From: Chromobotia macracanthus
Lineage: Eukaryota; Chordata; Actinopteri; Cypriniformes; Botiidae
Length of the DNA stretch: 64,000 nucleotides
Assembly: GCA_036877525.1 (NCBI GenBank)
Contig: JAZGTH010000009.1
Coordinates: 2,149,001 to 2,213,000 of the forward strand
Direction of reading: 5' to 3'
Positions 47,950 through 60,647 of the stretch are shown here, piece after piece. Numbering within the stretch: the first letter of the stretch is position 1; each line of letters opens with the position of its first letter. The translations under genes and the position numbers were made by a program. The notes below the pieces were generated by a model. The model ran no database searches. It had not been told where the DNA came from and worked only from the letters and a program-made list of their open reading frames with translations.

Positions 47950-48394
47950 AACCGGATTTGCCAGCCTCTGCTCTCCATATAACCAGGAAGGCCATGTTGC
48001 CACCTATGGCATTCCACCAATATGCCAATATTACCATGTGCCAAAAAAAACCGAAGAACTTGACAGTGTGGAAGAAAACGGACCTGTTTCAAACATCTGA
48101 CTTAGATTGAAAAATATCTTTAGGATAAAGAATATATATTATATATTTATAAAATGAATATTCAGATAGCTTACGTATTATAACATTTTGTTCTGGGAAT
48201 GTAATGAAACATGAACACTTTTGGTGTACGTGTTTTTTGATGGTATATTTTGGTATTATTGTTCAGAACTGTAGGAATGATTTATTAGCCCTCATTGGTA
48301 AACACTGGCCAGAAGAACTGCTCAGCCAATAGGACGGAGTGTTTCACTTTCTCATCCTCATGCCAAATGTATTTTAACACACAAAAGATTACAA

Positions 48395-48400
48395 AATAAA
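48395..48400 (+). terminator. grid2ip: grid2ip polyadenylation signal
   Basis: AATAAA in TTACAAAATAAAGTTGCTG, 446 bp after the stop codon. Further possible signals occur downstream (GAATAAATACAC near 49069). Confidence 0.55.
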
Positions 48401-50661
48401 GTTGCTGTACAGTATTTTTTCATTGAACGCTATTGTGATACACTGATAAGTAGGTGAGCAAGAATGCATTCTTCATGTTAGTTTGGACCATCAATGAAGA
48501 CGTGGTTATTTTTCCTCATGCAGAATTCATTAGTGCTGACCAGTAATTCTCACATGAGAATCTATGGTGGGTTTCATGAACTGATTTATCTTGCAATGAC
48601 GATCCTTAATTGATACTCAATGTCACATTGAAATGACAGAAGGGTAAACAACTCTTTCTCTTTACAGGTATGTAGCTTGTCTGATGTTTTTTATGCCTAT
48701 TATAACACAATGCTTTTCTTCATGTTGCCTTGTGTTCCTAATGAATGCATGATTTTTATTGCCTGTCTTTGCATCAAAACATTTATGTTTTCAAGATCTT
48801 TGTCATTAAAGATCAATAACATCTTTGAGAAAACAATTGTGTCTGTATGTAGTGAAGTATTTCTTTCTGTATATGTATTACTGTTTTGATTATTTGTGTA
48901 TCTATTTGTTATATTGAACTGCTGTGTAAATGAATTGGCTGTAAATTCATATTTGTGTACAGTTTGTTGGCATGACTAGCCCTGTGTTTTTCTGAGCCGT
49001 GTTATATTAACTTCAGTGATGCTGGTCCACGTTGCTCATTGAGATGAGACATGTCGTGTATTTTGCATGAATAAATACACTTTAACAGACATTAAACCTA
49101 TTGATTACTTTGTACTGGAGCCAGTGGAGAAATATGAGTGCCAAATAATGTTTTCATGAAACGCAAGCTCTCCAGTGGCTGTTGGATGTGAGGTTTGTCC
49201 CCATTTCCAGAACTGGCTAAGTGCAGGAAATCATTCTGCACTGAATATCAGACCTGCACGGTTTATATCAGTGTGTGTGTTTATATCACTTCTGCTGCTC
49301 TCCTGAGCCCTCAGTCCAGTAATGGCTGTTTCTTATGGTCTGTTGAATTACATGTTCAAAGATGGACACCTCACACCATAGCAATGGTTTATGATTCTAC
49401 CTATAAGTGTTTTCCTCCAGAATAAGAGGCATAGATGCTCAAAGTCAATGTAATGATATACTGCAGTGAATTATACACTAATAAAATTGTGTTTTAAGAC
49501 GACAAAATCTTTGTAACAGATCAATGACTTGATGAGAGTCAGCCACCCCAGAATGAAACGCTGTAAAACAGGTGTTGTTTCAGTTTTTTAATTCTTATTA
49601 AAGCAGTAATACTGAGATTTTTCATTTATTCCACATTCTGTGAAGCCTTCTGGTATGAAGCCTCTGAAAATGTCTCTACACCATCAACATTTACAGTTTC
49701 ATAAGTGTAAAGTCAGTTTATTTTCTAAATCTTTGTAAAATAGCTCTTGTAAGTGTACTTGGATAAGGCAGCATGGTAAAGGCAAGGGAAACAATCCACA
49801 AACTGTACTTGTAATAAAACGGAGGTCATGCTCTGATCATGTTCTGATAACAGAGGTTCTGATCATCAGAACACATTATTTCCTTGTATATCAGCAGTGC
49901 TTGTTGTGATTCTTGTGATCAAACCCTTATTTTAAAGTTACATTCTCAACAAAACTGAGAAATAACAGAATATGATCAGAGCAGGAAAATGAGTGGCACA
50001 TTCTCCCCACTTTTGGTACCATGTCTGTGGTTAAAAGAGGAAATACAAAGCTGTCTTTTCAGGGCCAGTAAACATACAAACAAAGCTGTAACATAATAAT
50101 TCCATACCAGAATATCACTAAAGCATGCGTGTTGACCTTTACCACCACATAACAGACAGGTGAATACTTTATGAGTTTAGCTATTTGATTGAAAGTTGCT
50201 TCTTTCATGTACGAGGTGAGCAGGATTGCAAATAAATGCCGTCGACTGAAGCACTACCACATCTTTCTCTAAGTCCAGTCATATTAATGCCCCAGTACAT
50301 GATAAGTGTAACATCATAGCTGTGAATAGCAGAGAATGACTCATTTGGCATTTGTATACCTTCAATTGCATGTAACTAATATCCAAACTAGGACAGTAAT
50401 GCTCAATAAACACAACAAGAAAGACATTAACTGACTGCTCAAGGAACGTACTGTGTGGAAATGATGGTAACTCATTTCCACACAAAATACGTAAACTTTA
50501 CTAGCTGGCTGAAGACCTGCAGCCACAAGCTATACACAAAGCCTTCCACAGCTCAATTTAAGCATTCGCTCTGTTTCTCGAAGGCCAATGAAGAGTCACC
50601 TACAAGTAGCTCATAACAATCTAATTATTTTCTTATTCACCAAATTCTTATTCACCAAATT

Positions 50662-50694
50662 CTTGTGGTTCTCATATTACATGAGAACCACAAG
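50662..50694. repeat. Perfect hairpin, 14-bp stem, 5-nt loop
   Basis: CTTGTGGTTCTCAT, loop ATTAC, ATGAGAACCACAAG, beyond the stop codon of arhgap17 in its probable 3' UTR. Just before it the phrase TTATTCACCAAATTC is directly repeated. Confidence 0.9.
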
Positions 50695-50921
50695 TTCTTC
50701 ATGTAATACGAATCTTTATATTGCGAAAACAATAAACAAGCAGTTTTGAATAATTGTGCTACATCTTGTGGGCGTCTTGGGGGCGTTTCTCTGGTGCCAC
50801 AGGGATTGTTGGTTGTCTAAACAGAAGAGTATTAAAGAAGTTCAGCCGAGACGCTAAACACAGAGCAGCACTTGAGGCAATACTTTGGTTAGGAGAATAT
50901 ATGTCAGAATCAGGGCCATCT

Positions 50922-53900
50922 TCAAAGAATGGTGCTCTCCGTGTCCAGGTCCGTGTCAGTGAGCTGGGTAACAGGTTTCTCAACAGTGATGTCAGGAACA
51001 AAGGCACGGTCCAAACCTGTCATCCCCGGATCTGCAACAATGTAATCCCAAATTAGTATTTTGTGTTCAGTTGTTATCTTATGTGGCAAGCAGTTGAGTA
51101 ATAAGATCATGTCCAGTTAGCTGGTCGTTATCATAAAATAAAGGCCCCACCCACCACATGAAGGCCCTGATTATCCTGTCTAGATTTATTTTAAGACAAT
51201 GACCAGCTCACTGTACATCAAATCCGTCTTTATGTAGAAGTAACAGTATTTAATCTGAATCCACTAAATCAGCTACAATGTAACATTTGATTGCTGGTCC
51301 ACTGCGCAAAGTGGAAACTGTCCAGCTTAAGAGTCTGTTTTTAGTTCCTTCCTAGATTGCAGCCACCTACTCAGATGTACATTCAAGGAAAGCAGCTTGA
51401 GATCTCCGCTGAGCAGTTTAAACCCCACACAACAGACTTAAACATTAATAAACAAGCTGTTACACAGAAGCATAGCCTGATGGAAATAAAAAAGCTTCAC
51501 CCATTGTTTTGAAGGCTGCGTTGCAAATTCCATTGCTGTCACTTCCTGTCACCGGAGGCTGGGGTGGAGGGGGGACGGTGGGCCTGTTGCGTGGTTTAGG
51601 CACAGGCCTCGGGCGAGGGAGGGACCCTGACTGAAACACCACAGGAGCGGCCGGACCCAGACTGTCGTGAAAGACTGCTGTGGGTGGAGGGGTGCTTGGT
51701 GGGGTGGGAGTGCTGGAAGGGGAAATGTCCTCTCCTGGCTCACCAGCAACCTGACCAAAAGCATTGCGTTGGGGAGGGGGCGTGGCCTGTGTGGGAGGCT
51801 CCGGGGGTGGGTGGTTGGGCGCCTGAATAGGAGGTTGGTTGCTCGAGTGGCGACGTGGAGTTGTGTTATTTTGAGCCTGTGGCTGTGTGGGGGGGCTCAG
51901 ATTGGTTGGTGAGTAACTGGAGAGTGGTCGAGGGGAGGGGCTAAGAGACTGAGGGGTGGCTATAGAGGTTTGCTGTGCTGGCTGATTGGTCGGCTGCGAT
52001 GGTGGTGGGTTGGCTGGTTTAGGCGGAGCTGGTGCAGGCTTTTTTGTACCTACAAATAACAAGAGGATTTTAGACACTTGAGGTTTATAGGTTTTGAGGT
52101 TTATAGCTGCTTCAATTGATCAGTGCATTAACCTCTGTGTGCCATGTGAGGACTGGGTCCTGTAGATCCAGCCGCAAGGACCCCCACACTCAGCTGTCCA
52201 GACGCAGGGTCTCGGCTCTTTGAACTGAGAAAATAAAATTTGTATTATTTTTTAATGCAAACTCCATTAGCGTGCACCTTAAGATGAGGTGTGTAGCCAC
52301 TGTGTAGATTGTTTTCAAACAGGTTGCCATAACATTCCTGTTTTGCCATTGACTGAACAAACAGGAAGTCCCGCCCCTGACTCACAGTCTTGGTTAAGCC
52401 AATATTAAGATGTCAGTTTAGTCAGGATGCTCTAGGAAATAAAGCGACTTTTTTAACATAAAAAATACACAGTCACATTTCTGTTTAAATATTCAATAAA
52501 AATGAAATCGCTTGAACATTACATTATTTGTATTGGATTATTACAGAGATTAGGGTAAAAAAAATTGCGATAACAGGCGTGGTAGGCGTCTCTCCCTCCG
52601 TGGCATGCAGGTTTATTCATGCATCGCACTGGTCCAGCGCACGGCAGGCATCTTACCTGATCTCCTCAGTTTGCTGGGCTAGAAGCTGCTGTGCTGCGGC
52701 CAGGGCAGCCATCCCCAGAGCCAGCCCGGACTGACAGCCCTCTAAGCCCACACCTGCCTGCGCAGGCTGCTGAAACAGAAGCTCAGCTATAGGCTGACTC
52801 CCTGCAGTACCTGCAGCCTCCACCGGGGGCAGTGGGGGTTGGAAGGCAGGTGAAGCGTGCTGCTTTCTAGGTACAGTAAAGCCTCTACGAGGATTGTGGT
52901 CCAATAATTTATTAGCGGAGCTACAGGAAAAAGGAGACAGCATAGACACTACGAGGGCTAAAAAAATTCCCAGGAGAGCGACACCATGACGCAAAAAAAT
53001 TCCCAGGAGAGAGACACCACAGAGGACGGTCAACACTGGGTGAGACCCATCCCACACACACATATATGGAGGGTCAAATTACCAAAATTAAATAATTCAA
53101 CAAGTATTTCAACATTTACATTACCAGTCAAAAGTTTGGAAACTTTTTATTTGTTCATATTTTTTTCCATTTATTTATTATATTCCATGTTTATTTAATA
53201 ATAGTAAACTTATCAAAACTATGAAATAACACAAATGTAACTTTAGGAATTATGTTGTGACTAAAGAAAATTAAAAATAAGGTAAAATAGGATATATTCT
53301 CATATTCAATACAGTCACCCTTCGTCTAGACATTTTCCATCACCAGGTTTCTTGAGGAATCATTTTGAGAAGATTTTTAAAGAGTTTTGAAGGAGTTCCC
53401 CTCTATCCTGCGCTCTTATTGGCTGTTTTTTTCTTCATTATTTGGTCCAAATCATCTATTTCAAAATTTTTTTTAAATTGTAGTTTTCTAATAACAAAAA
53501 TTTAATTGAAATTAATATGTTGGCACAATTATACTTTTATTTTTACATTTTTAACGTTTAATCAAATGTCTTCAGATTAAAAGATTTTTAAAATAAGAAA
53601 CATTTCAGTCAAGTGTTTCCAAACTTTTGGCTGGGAGTGTATATAATATTTATCCATTTGGCAAATGCTTTTATCCACTCACAGTGCACTGAAAGTATTT
53701 AATGTATTTAAAGATTTATTTAACGTTTTAATCAGGTAATTTGGCTCTCCATACCCACATACATTGAAGGGATAAAGAAAAAAGCAAGAGAATCATCAGG
53801 AGAGAACAGATAATACCAGAGATGGGTAATGGTGAGAATAATCTGATCCGTTTGACAGCTGGTCTGCTCATTTATGTTAAACTGGAGTGAAAATCAATTT

Positions 53901-56900
53901 AATTGCAGATCTCTGTGAAGCAGTGACTGATTCCTAGAATGAAACTGTTCAAATACGGCATGAATATCTTACATTAATGTGAATACCTGTCTTTCCGAGG
54001 TACTTCAGCATCCGGGCTCACCATGCTGCCGGGTCTCTTCCTGTCTATAGTGCCCGAGTCATAATCGGGCGGGGTCAGGTGATTGACATTGTTCGGCAGG
54101 GGCGCGGGCATCGAAAACATACCAGAAACATTAAAATCCACATCTGAGAAAAAAACAAAGAAAAGACAAATGAAAACAGGCTGGGTAACCATAAAGCTGA
54201 CGATTTTGCATTGGTAAACATTATATATTTAAAGCCTTATGGGTCCTACCCTCAGGGAAAAACCAGTCAGCGTGTTGAATGATGGGTTCAATTATAGCAA
54301 CCACATGAACAGACGTTGCAGCGGCCATTTCTGCAAGACTCCTGTGAGAACAGAGAGGAGAGTTCACACAGGCAGAATTCAAACACACTATGTGTGGGCA
54401 GGACCTCAGAAGCACTCTCACCCCTCAGTTTTGGCCCACAGTAGATTGGGTCCAAGGACGATGGCAATATTGCTGGGGGTCATTTTGTTGACGTCACTGT
54501 CCTGTGCGAGCCTAGCAAGGAACTTAACAAGGTATCTGTGAAACATTAAAATAATGTTTTCATAATGTGCAAAATCAGTTTTTTTAATCCCCAGTCTGTT
54601 ATTGCTGTAGTGAAGCTTCAGCTTTGTGCTTTACGTTTAGATGTTTCTGGAACCCACCTGAAGTTCGCCTTGTTGTTTTTTGGTAACTGATCACAGGTTA
54701 CCCACAAAGCTTGTAACCGTTTGTCTGGGTCGAGGATGCTTGACAAAGTAAAAACACGGTAATTTAGCAGACAAAAATGACTCTCTCTCCTAAAAACCAT
54801 GTCATTAGTATCACTAACTGACTTACTTAGATGCCTGTAGCCACTCATCATACAGCTGGTGGGTCATCAAGGGTTCAGGTAACTCTCTTAGATATGATTT
54901 CAGTGCCCCTTAAACCAGAAGAGAGTCGGGTCAAATTGGGAGGGTGTAAATTATGTGAAATATTACAGATACACGGAACAAAACAGGCCGTACCAGCCAC
55001 AGCGTGCGGGTCCGAGTAAAACTCAGTGAGCTGTGAGGTGGAGCAATCCAGCGCCGCCTTCAGCTTCTTCAGTTTAGAGGCGCCTGCCGCTATTCTAAAC
55101 AGCCCCTGAAAACGGACAGAACTGTTATAAACAAGAACTACCTGAAGCCCAGGGTTTCATCTGTAACACTTTATTCTAACAGTCCACTTCAGACATTTTA
55201 CTAAGCAAATACTTGTCAGCTACCAGTTATTAGAGTATTAGTAGAGTTACTGTAACCCAAACCTAACAGTCTACTACTACTCTGATGAGAGTTAGTAGAC
55301 ATGTGTCTACTAATATATGTAAACACACATCATCTTTAAAGTGCTGAACATATGCTACCTTTAAAGTGAGTCCGTTTTTTAAAAACTATTTACTGGTGAT
55401 ACATTTTTAGGGATGTAGACACTGACAGAAGCTGAGAATGCGTGTACTGTGTTTTGATACGGTTGAAGAAGATTCCTGCACTGATTCAAGTCTGTGGTGT
55501 TTCTGTCACACCTCCTCCTTCATTCCAGTCTCCAGCAGCATCATGATACAGGCCTCTATCGGGAGAGCGATCTCTCTGCTGCTGCGCTTCAGGTGCTCGT
55601 CCAGAGCTGTTCCAAACGCTGGTTTCTCACTCCATGAGTCTATTGACACGACATAAATACTGTATAGTCAGAAAGAGCAACACTGTGATTGGCTGATTGC
55701 CCTGTCAATCAAAGACATATCTATGTTGTTAGTGTGATAATGCCCGCCTATCATGTTCATAACAGGTTCACAAATCTAACTGAATGGGTCGTATTAAAAC
55801 ACACAGACTTATGTGACTTGGTTATTAATGTTTATATTATTGTATTTATTTATTGAAACCATCACGGTAATTGATTGCTTGTTGGATATGCACCCTTTGA
55901 CCCTCTATAAAAAAGAAAAGTTTAAGTTTATAAAAGTTTACACTCATTTAAAAATATGCAACTGATATTCACAGATGAATGAATAACACCAGATTGCAGC
56001 ATTCATTTATAATTCATCTAAACAAACTAAATACTGTGTCTTGTTGTCCATTTCAAGTCGTCTACTTGAAATGGACAACATTTCATTTCGAGCTCTGATT
56101 TTTTACGAGCTGATGAAGCAGGTGGGTGAGATGAGAAATGTTACTCATGTTAATCACATGCTGGGACAACAAGTCCATCTGACTCACATGTGCGCAGAAA
56201 AACAACAATTTATAGCGCTCGAGTGCTGTAAGCACAAAACGAAACGAAACCAATTAAGTGGCCTCAACGGCTGCAGTGAAAATTGCTGGACCGTCAGACA
56301 CGATCCAGTCGATTTGTTTTTCTATGAAAAGCAGTCTGAGTTTCTAAAGCAGATTTTGTTCTAGTGATTGCAGTTACGCAGTCATAAAACTGGACGTCAC
56401 CTTGTTGAGCCTGAATGTTTGGCAGGACACTCTCCAGCAAGGTGAGAGATTTTCTGTGGTAATCGGCTTGTGCCTCTAACAACTGAGAACAGAACAGACA
56501 TTGAGAAAGGAGAGACACTGCAGAATGAACAATGAACAGAACAAACATGGAAATGAACAGGAATAAACACAGCAACTGAGTTACTGAACTCCTGGACGAT
56601 GTAAACAAAAAAAGGTTCTTACCATCACATAATAGCGAGCATAATCCGCTTCCTTCGAGAAGAAATTGTACATATCTGCTGAAAGTTGATCCTGAAAAGA
56701 AATATAATTGGTTAATTGTTTAGTGGCTGTACAGAAAAAAAATCTCAAACATTTTCTTCATGTTTGAGATTTTCTTCGACTTTCCATTTTTAAAGCTTTA
56801 AACATGGGTGTCCTTCATTGCCACTGTATGGACAACAGCAGGCATGATTTTTTTCTAAATTTGTCCTTTTGTGTTACAAAAATGAATATCATACAGCTTT

Positions 56901-59900
56901 CAAACAACAGAAGGATGAGTAAATGACTGAATTTTCATTCAGGTCAAATTTTCATTTTTGGGTTAACTATCCTTTTCAAGCTTTTGAATGCGAACTACAA
57001 AACTACATAGTACAGTATAGAATGTACAGCAGGCAAGCTGAGGCTTGTTTGTATCAGTACCTTACACAGCTCCATTTTGTTCATAGCTTCATCAACCTCT
57101 TCTTTAAGCGAGTCTGCTTTGGCTGTCAGTGCTTGTGTGTTTGTTCCTGAGATAATCGACTTGGTTGCCTGCAACCACCTGGAAAAGACAGTTTCAGCTG
57201 TACAGTGGATACTATGCATACATGTATAATGTATTTACAGTTATGATGGGGTCTTCAATGGGATGGGAGGGTCCACAGTGGAACGAAATATTGTTTCAGC
57301 TCAAACTCTTTGACTTTTTAATTTTAAAAATTAAAATATGTTAAATAAAAACATGTTTAAGAAAGGGTTGGCTACATGTTTCATTGTCCCGCCCACATTT
57401 AATTGTATTATATTTACATTTCGTAAATTACATTTTGTTTACAATTCATTTAGGAGATGCTTTTATCCAAACATCTTGAAGGTCATGTAACATTTTGTCT
57501 ACAAAGCAACATTTACAAGCAGGAATAGATCTGATGCTGGGTTCTAACGTATTTCTGACTGTACATCACAAAAGATTATTCTAATGGCTTTGGTATGATA
57601 GGAAAGTATGCAAAATACATGCATATAGTTATACACGTTATTTCAGACCAAGCATGAAACAAAACAGTCAATTTTATACACCTCTATTCATTTTGGCCTA
57701 CAACAAACCCTTATCTGGTGTCACATTAGAGATACCTTGCTCACCTTGTTCGGGCAGAGTCATAGTCCAGCACGAACTTGGCTAAGTGCCGTCTCTGTTT
57801 CAGGATGTTTGGAATGTCCAACTGTGATAACCGTAAGAGACATTTGTATACAGTGAGATAAAGCTGCTAATTTACCTTTGTTGATATAGTCACTATGACA
57901 GAGTCCGGGCTGTACATACTGTACTGTACCTCTGCTAGCTGATTGAGAGGGTCTAAGATCTCTTTCTCAACCTGCATCTCATGCTGCATTAGCTCAGATG
58001 CCAGTCTGTTCTCTGCATCTCCGCACATCTCCATCATTTTCCTGCCCAGAGGGTGAAGAATATCTCTATGTCTGATCTTTACAGAACCACACACACACAC
58101 ATATACTAAACCACTGCCAACGAGACTGACACAGTCAGCGAATCCATTCTAAATGTAAACAAACACAATTAAAGACCTAGACGTACGTGGAAATCGACAA
58201 TAATCTATTTAAAACGGTCTTTTATTTACCCGATCAAAGACTCCTCCCCCAACTGGTTCCCTCCATCCTGCATGGCCTGCGACAGAGCTGTCAGTGGAAG
58301 CTTTTTCTGCAAAACACACGGGAAGTTTGTGCAATGTTACATGCAAACCCAAGCACATGTGAGAAATAACGTGTGAAGAAAGAACATTTTGTGGGGTTGT
58401 AAGCACCATGTGGCCTTACCTGCCTTTTCTCTGCATCTGTGCCTATCTGCCCCTGCAAACATGCAGACATTTTTTTGTGCGTGTTGTGCGAAACAACTCG
58501 CACCAGCTCCATGCGGCGCTCGATCTGTGCAGAACAAAAACAAAACATGAATATATAACAAATAACAATAAATATATAATAAATAACAGACCACAATCTA
58601 TACTGAGCTGTGACGTCCACTCAATAAGGTTTGCATGCATGTCACAGAACCAAAAACAGCCTCTAATAAACACAGCATAAGAAACCTCAACCTGCAATCA
58701 GCATAATGTTTTGTAACACAGCATAAGAAACCTCTGTGACAGAAAACAGATTTCATAAACTCAGCACTGTTCGAATGGCCTTCTGATACACTGAGACTAC
58801 ATAGAAAACTCTCAGTAATTATAAACACCGTCTCTGTTTCAATCAACAGGTGCAGGATCATGTACTTACAGAGGGACTCCGCACACTGTTTTAATCATTT
58901 CCTTTGTTTTAAAAAGTTTAAGACAACATTTTAAAGCCTTTAAAAACCTCGACTACAGCATTAATTAATGTTGTGACAGTGTTAACTTCTTGGTGGAACA
59001 AAGCTGTTTCTGCTGCAATACAAGTCCAGAACTGTATGAGCCGAGCAGTATGTCTGAACAGTGAGGAACAAATGGACTCGTTTTCCAAGAACAGCCCAGC
59101 TCAGGAATTCCACAGGCTGGGAGAAGAGATAACCACCTCCTTGTGCTTCTCTGTCTCCCTTACGTCACAACATTCCCCGTGCAGCCGTCCCAGCACAGCC
59201 GAGTCAAGTAAACATACCGCTCAGGTGTCTCCAGCATTGGAAAGCGGAGAGGCCTGTCACTTGGCACAGAAACAAGCGGAATCACTGACTCTTGGTGTCG
59301 GGTGTTTTTCTGGTGAGGGAGATCCTGTTGGAAGGGAGTTGTTTGGATTTTCTGGTGCGAGGTCTTTAAATGTGTCCCCTGTTGCCATCACAGAACAGAA
59401 TCTGGCAGGCCATCGACAGACTAAACACGCATGAACAATAAGCTATTTAGTGTCTTCACAATAGACTTTATTATACCGCGCTCAGGGATCAGGGAAACAC
59501 CGGTATTATGTTGATTAGTCATTGCCAAAATAATTTAAATGGCAGGAATGTCTGGACAAACGATGAGGTAGACATGGATGCGATTCAAACTGGAAGGATG
59601 TCGCTTTCTAAGCATTTTGTAATGCTTAAGTCGAGTGACTCAGCTCTGCCTGAAAAAATTCCCAGAATGCATCTGAGAGCTGGATGAGTTACGTCTGGTT
59701 TTAAGAGAGTCGCACGAGTGGGTAGTAGCTCTCAGGAACCTGTGTTATGTGGGTGTTGAGACAGCTGGGAATGGGGTTATGGGATACCGCTGTGAAACAA
59801 ACCAAGAGGGATCTCAAAGTGATTCTTCCTAAATAAATTCAAGACTTCAAGAACTTTATAGCCATATGTACACGTACACGCAGTTCAGATGCAGAGAAAT

Positions 59901-60647
59901 ACTTTGTGCAGAGCTAAAAGAGCAAGAGAGGTAGGAGGGATCTATGTACAGGCTTATGGGCGTTTGCCATCAATCTGACTGTTGCAGGGAAGCTGTTGTG
60001 GAAGCGTGTCCAGTGTGTGATTAGACTGTTTGCTCTCTTTTTCCTCAGGTTATACCCAAAGTTTTTCTTCTATCTGAGTAGAGAGTGAGCAGGATGATTA
60101 GTGTCTTTGATTATGTATGTAGTTCAGATATCTTTTGGATAATTTTAGACAGTCGGCCAAGAGGCAAAAAAAACAAGCTGTCAAAAAAGCTAGTGGACAG
60201 AACGTTAGTCCATACTACAGATACAATCTGCAATGGAAGCTTGGAAAAAGATTGTATATTTTATACCGTCTTCTCCCTGCACTGCCCCATTCTGTTTTTT
60301 TTCCCATAGCAACCAAACTTTTCCTATTTCACTGGGACACAATTTCACACAAACAAATCAAAAGCAAGAACTGAAATGGGGTGTTTGATGTCAGCAAAGT
60401 TGCTTCTATTTGTCTGTTCATATAACAGAACATTCACCCGGATGTGAACAAATAAATGACCTTGAATGTGTTTGACTAACATTGATGACTTCACCTTTCC
60501 ACACACAGTGACTCACAACTTTCTCACCACTGAAAGGAGGATGGATTACAGCCAGAAAGCAGAAGGGCTAAGAGAGGAGACAGATGAAACAGAGAGCGAG
60601 CGCTTACCTGCAACAGGTCATCACTGAGGACTTCTGTTTTCTCAGCT
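50922..60647 (-). CDS. arhgap17: arhgap17 (RICH1-type BAR/RhoGAP protein), all coding exons except the first
   Basis: GTPase-activating protein for Cdc42/Rac with a membrane-binding BAR domain; acts at tight junctions and in endocytosis. Exons in continuous phase: 60608-60647, 58420-58524, 58230-58306, 57930-58041, 57745-57821, 57061-57178, 56623-56691, 56401-56482, 55512-55639, 54994-55105, 54827-54908, 54658-54738, 54422-54535, 54250-54341, 53987-54143, 52657-52920, 52133-52224, 51501-52049, 50922-51031; about 820 residues. It starts with AEKTEVLSDDLLQ; the usual ~18-residue first exon (MKKQFNR type) was not found and should lie beyond 64000. BAR about 1-225 (MMEMCGDAENRLASELMQHE, LLEAQADYHRKSL). 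RhoGAP about 235-430 with the arginine finger in GLFRIAAGASKLKK and MTPSNIAIVLGPNLLW. A long Pro-rich SH3-binding tail follows (KKPAPAPPKP, PRPRPVPKPRNRP). Ends DTESTIL, a class I PDZ ligand. No lesion seen. Confidence 0.94.
53118..53642. mobile_element. Tc1-like element remnant (non-autonomous)
   Basis: Ends are inverted: TTACCAGTCAAAAGTTTGGA at the left and TCCAAACTTTTGGCTGGGAG at the right, next to a TA-rich site, about 525 bp. The interior has GAAGGAGTTCCCCTCTATCC and GGTCCAAATCAT, resembling a decayed transposase 3' part, without an open frame. In an arhgap17 intron. Confidence 0.7.
53650..53700. repeat. Fish SINE/LINE tail fragment (GCTTTTATCCA motif)
   Basis: CATTTGGCAAATGCTTTTATCC followed by CACAGTGCACTGAAAG. 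The same motif occurs near 57458-57475 and 60721-60745 and inside the element at 63470-63655, so it is part of a dispersed family. Confidence 0.6.
56043..56079. repeat. Perfect hairpin, 15-bp stem, 7-nt loop
   Basis: GTTGTCCATTTCAAG, loop TCGTCTA, CTTGAAATGGACAAC, in an arhgap17 intron (between the exons at 56401 and 55639). No further inverted repeat outside the stem was noticed. Confidence 0.9.
56760..56990. mobile_element. Partial copy of the GGGACAGCTCACC-type fish repeat
   Basis: GGATGAGTAAATGACTGAAT, then TTTTCATTTTTGGGTTAACT and ATCCTTTT at the right end. This is the reverse counterpart of the ends seen at 24785-25030. The left end is unclear. In an arhgap17 intron. Confidence 0.5.

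Larger units (their letters stand above)
47950..50921. other. Convergent 3' flanks of grid2ip and arhgap17
   Basis: About 3 kb between two genes that end towards each other. It should hold both 3' UTRs. No coding exon was recognised. A 14-bp-stem hairpin lies at 50662-50694. Confidence 0.5.

Noticed and set aside
58973..59434. 153-codon plus-strand open frame in an arhgap17 intron
   Set aside because: Antisense to the gene, no domain or motif, no splice or promoter signals that fit. Likely a chance open frame.
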